Shown here piece after piece: positions 5,730 to 7,180 of a stretch of DNA of 7,180 bases (positions are counted from its first letter, which is position 1; every line of letters starts with the position of its first letter). The stretch is from Alphaproteobacteria bacterium (lineage in GTDB: Bacteria; Pseudomonadota; Alphaproteobacteria; BOG-932; Roseiterribacteraceae). The position numbers were made by a program, and so were the translations under genes. Below the pieces are notes generated by a model. It was not told where the DNA came from and ran no database searches. It saw nothing but the letters and a program-made list of their open reading frames with translations. The stretch is from positions 1 through 7,180 of the forward strand of contig CAJCJC010000358.1 in NCBI GenBank assembly GCA_903970575.1, read 5' to 3'.

Positions 5730-5948
5730 ATGGCGAAGAAGGACACAGCCACGCTTTCGAGCAAATTTCAGATTTCGATTCCGAAATCGATAAGAGCGGC
5801 GCGACACTGGCGGGCAGGCCAGGTTTTTGCGTTCATACCCAAGGGTGAGGGCATGATGCTTGTGCCAGCCCCGACGATCGAGGAACTCGCGGGTTCGGCG
5901 CGCGGCGCCAGCCCGGCCGATTATCGGGATCGAACCGACCGAGTTTGA
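5730..5948 (+). CDS. vapB: VapB-type antitoxin, AbrB/MazE/SpoVT swapped-hairpin family
   Basis: A 72-residue antitoxin of the AbrB-like class. Residues 5-48 form the swapped-hairpin DNA-binding domain, with the typical A7-T-L-S-S-K-F-Q-I-S-I-P-K-S-I-R stretch followed by W27-R-A-G-Q and F33-A-F-I-P-K-G-E-G-M-M-L-V-P. The tail, with E51-E-L-A-G and R66-D-R-T-D-R, is the part expected to wrap around and inhibit the toxin. The start at 5730 is supported by GGAGA (5718-5722) seven bases upstream; the in-frame ATG at 5709 would add seven residues without a comparable site. The TGA overlaps the vapC ATG by one base (TGATG), so the two are translated in tandem. In known systems the antitoxin, alone or with the toxin, represses its own promoter. 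Confidence 0.93.
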   Translation: MAKKDTATLSSKFQISIPKSIRAARHWRAGQVFAFIPKGEGMMLVPAPTIEELAGSARGASPADYRDRTDRV

Positions 5949-6328
5949 TGCGCGTCGTCGATACCTCGGCATGGATCGAGTGGCTGATCGGTTCCGCGGT
6001 CGGCGTCGCGCTGGTAGCGGAGTTGCCGACTCGCACGGAATGGCTCGTGCCAACCATCATTCAAATGGAACTCGCCAAATGGTTGACTCGTGAGATCGGG
6101 GAGGAGAAGGCCGACTGGGTGATTGCGTTTACCGCGACCTGCGTCATCGCCGATCTCGACACGGCGACGGCGCTGGCAGCGGCGGAACTGAGCGCCAGAT
6201 ATAAATTGGCGACAGCGGATGCGATCGTCTATGCAACCGCCCTGGCCCATGAAGCCGACCTGCTGACATGCGATCGACATTTCGAGAAGCTCCCCAATGT
6301 GCGGTTCGTTTCAAAATCAGTCTCTTAA
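5948..6328 (+). CDS. vapC: VapC-type PIN-domain ribonuclease toxin
   Basis: A 126-residue PIN-domain protein, the toxin partner of the preceding antitoxin. The acidic residues that bind Mg/Mn in PIN nucleases are all visible: Asp5 in V-V-D-T-S-A-W-I-E-W, Glu41 in I-I-Q-M-E-L-A-K-W, Asp91 in A-T-A-D-A-I-V-Y-A-T-A, and Asp109 in D-L-L-T-C-D-R-H-F. The protein therefore looks catalytically intact. Known VapC toxins cut specific RNAs such as initiator tRNA or rRNA; the target here cannot be told. Length and order (antitoxin first, one-base overlap) are standard. A TTG at 5945 in the same frame could add one residue, but ATG 5948 gives the usual overlapping start. The gene ends before a strong palindrome at 6419-6440 and converges on the CoA-transferase gene. 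Confidence 0.95.
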   Translation: MRVVDTSAWIEWLIGSAVGVALVAELPTRTEWLVPTIIQMELAKWLTREIGEEKADWVIAFTATCVIADLDTATALAAAELSARYKLATADAIVYATALAHEADLLTCDRHFEKLPNVRFVSKSVS

Positions 6329-6418
6329 GGCCATGGATCGGCCAACGCAGCCTCATCGCTGATATTTAAGATTAGCGCCATGAGTCGCTCATTCTGTTTA
6401 GTGGAGCGATGCGAAGGG

Positions 6419-6440
6419 GGTGGGCTGCAAGCAGCCCACC
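6419..6440. terminator. Perfect 22-nt palindrome between convergent genes (terminator or REP-like)
   Basis: GGTGGGCTGC (6419-6428) is followed by AA and then GCAGCCCACC (6431-6440), a perfect ten-base inverted repeat. In RNA the stem GGTGGGCT/AGCCCACC would close a small loop on either strand. Lying between vapC and the convergent CoA-transferase gene, it could end transcription both ways, although no clear T-run follows on the plus strand. Its strength and the flanking GGCAGGCCGG...CCGGC sequence (a second, looser pair at 6449-6453 and 6468-6472) also fit a dispersed extragenic palindrome. Copy number cannot be judged from one window. Confidence 0.55.
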
Positions 6441-6474
6441 TACGGCAGGCCGGTATTTTCATTGACGCCGGCTA

Positions 6475-7180
6475 CTAGCCTTCCCATCGCGCCTCAACCG
6501 AGCCAAGCCGAGAGGCAGGCCGGTCCCACGACATGGGAACGCTCTCTATCGCAGCCGGCGGCGTATAACGTCGCGCCGGGCCCCAATCCGTATGTTCGAT
6601 GCCCTCGGCAAGATCGGCATCGGTGTTTTTCGACCAGGCGTCGGGCGCTTTCCCGGGACGGCGGGCCTCCACGAGCAGCTTGGCGGTGCGGGCCAGCGAG
6701 AGACGCGCCGTCACGGCGCCCTCGCCGTTCGAACGCGCGATCAGCGCGCGGATCGCGGCCGCCGCGATGAGGTATCCCGTGGCGTGATCCAGCGCCTGGA
6801 CCGGCAGCGTGGTCGGACGATCCGCGCGTTTCCAGTCCATCCCGGCATGGGCGATTCCGGCGCTCATCTGAACGAGGCTGTCGAAACCGCGCCGGCCGCT
6901 CCATGGGCCTGACCAGCCATAGGCGTCCAGCGACACGTCGATCAGACCCGGATTGATCGAACGGCGCGCCGCCTCGCCATAGCCCAGATTATCGAGCGCG
7001 CCTGGCCGATATCCATGGATCAGCATATCGGCCCGCGACAGCAAACCCTCGAACGCGCGACGATCGTCCCGCAGTTCCAGATTCAACCGGGCGCATCGCT
7101 TGCCGAGCGTCACCTCGGGAATAACGCCGGGTTCGTCCCAACCTGGAGGATCGATGCGGAGCACGTCCGCAGATCGGAAG
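6475..7180 (-). CDS. Family III (CaiB/BaiF-type) CoA-transferase, C-terminal part, cut by the right edge
   Basis: The frame runs off the window, so the N-terminus is missing. The visible part belongs to the formyl-CoA/carnitine-CoA transferase (family III) group, which moves CoA between carboxylic acids. Numbering from GTG 7164: L2-R-I-D-P-P-G-W-D-E-P-G is the end of the nucleotide-fold strand usually written G-A-D-V-x-x-x-E/D-P; G21-K-R-C-A-R-L follows; L48-I-H-G-Y-R-P-G-A-L and D81-A-Y-G-W-S-G-P match family loops; and Asp126 in Q-A-L-D-H-A-T-G-Y is in the position of the catalytic aspartate that forms the acyl anhydride. Only about 100 residues follow Asp126, far fewer than in formyl-CoA transferase. 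From memory this fits a longer variant of about 450 residues whose extra domain lies before this part. GTG 7164 is inside the conserved strand, so it is not the true start. Bases 7171-7180 are probably adapter, not gene. Confidence 0.85.
   Translation of the reverse strand, partial: FRSADVLRIDPPGWDEPGVIPEVTLGKRCARLNLELRDDRRAFEGLLSRADMLIHGYRPGALDNLGYGEAARRSINPGLIDVSLDAYGWSGPWSGRRGFDSLVQMSAGIAHAGMDWKRADRPTTLPVQALDHATGYLIAAAAIRALIARSNGEGAVTARLSLARTAKLLVEARRPGKAPDAWSKNTDADLAEGIEHTDWGPARRYTPPAAIESVPMSWDRPASRLGSVEARWEG
7171..7180. other. Probable residual Illumina adapter at the sequence end
   Basis: The last ten bases, AGATCGGAAG, equal the first ten of the standard Illumina TruSeq adapter (AGATCGGAAGAGC), in the orientation produced by read-through at the 3' end of an insert. 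Translated on the minus strand they give F-R-S just before A-D-V-L-R-I-D, where a Gly is expected. Genuine sequence probably stops at 7170. Confidence 0.7.

Noticed and set aside
6420..6770. Plus-strand 116-codon frame over the palindrome and the CoA-transferase 3' end
   Set aside because: It is antisense to a well-conserved CoA-transferase segment and runs through the palindrome; it has low-complexity Arg/Pro composition.
1..7180. Search for CRISPR repeats, tRNA/rRNA genes, insertion-sequence ends and prophage genes
   Set aside because: No spaced direct repeats, cloverleaf, transposase frame or phage structural protein was seen on either strand by eye.

Overview
The window is GC-rich DNA from a bacterium, most likely an alphaproteobacterium and plausibly Hyphomicrobiales. 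This rests on codon use (G or C dominates third positions) and on how the ATP-grasp/alpha-E pair, the GNAT enzyme, the VapBC pair and the CoA-transferase read. The assignment is an impression from protein character; no search was run. Nothing in the window looks like a phage, an insertion sequence or a CRISPR array, and no RNA gene was seen.

Layout. At the left edge (3-569, +) is the probably 5'-truncated end of a gene for an exported protein of unknown function. It converges on a minus-strand block. Reading in the direction of transcription, that block holds a small secreted lipocalin-like protein (3595-3122), then a circularly permuted ATP-grasp protein (3056-1566), then an alpha-E (DUF403) protein (1566-589). 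The last two share one base in a TAATG stop/start overlap and form a known conserved pair, proposed from comparative genomics to act in peptide or amide-bond chemistry. Divergent from this block is a Pro/Tyr-rich exported protein (3724-4329, +). Next comes a stretch that at first looks empty. On the minus strand it holds a short, strongly coding-like frame (4509-4351) with an AGGAG Shine-Dalgarno placed before an ATA codon, ending in three evenly spaced cysteines made by an 18-bp tandem duplication. Divergent from it is a histidine-rich, internally duplicated helical protein (4584-5105, +), followed by a GNAT acetyltransferase (5184-5588, +). A type II toxin-antitoxin operon vapB-vapC (5730-6328, +) comes next. 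It converges, across a perfect 22-nt palindrome, on a family III CoA-transferase gene (minus strand, from 6475 off the right edge).

The genes do not form a single pathway. The real functional units are the ATP-grasp/alpha-E pair (perhaps with the upstream secreted protein) and the VapBC pair.

Two points deserve most attention. (1) The last ten bases (7171-7180) are identical to the start of the common Illumina adapter and put Ser where CoA-transferases of this type have a conserved Gly, so the right end is probably an assembly artefact. (2) The 4351-4509 minus-strand frame is a good candidate for an overlooked small gene with a non-standard or mutated start. No grand new system is evident; most of the window is ordinary chromosomal housekeeping and accessory content.
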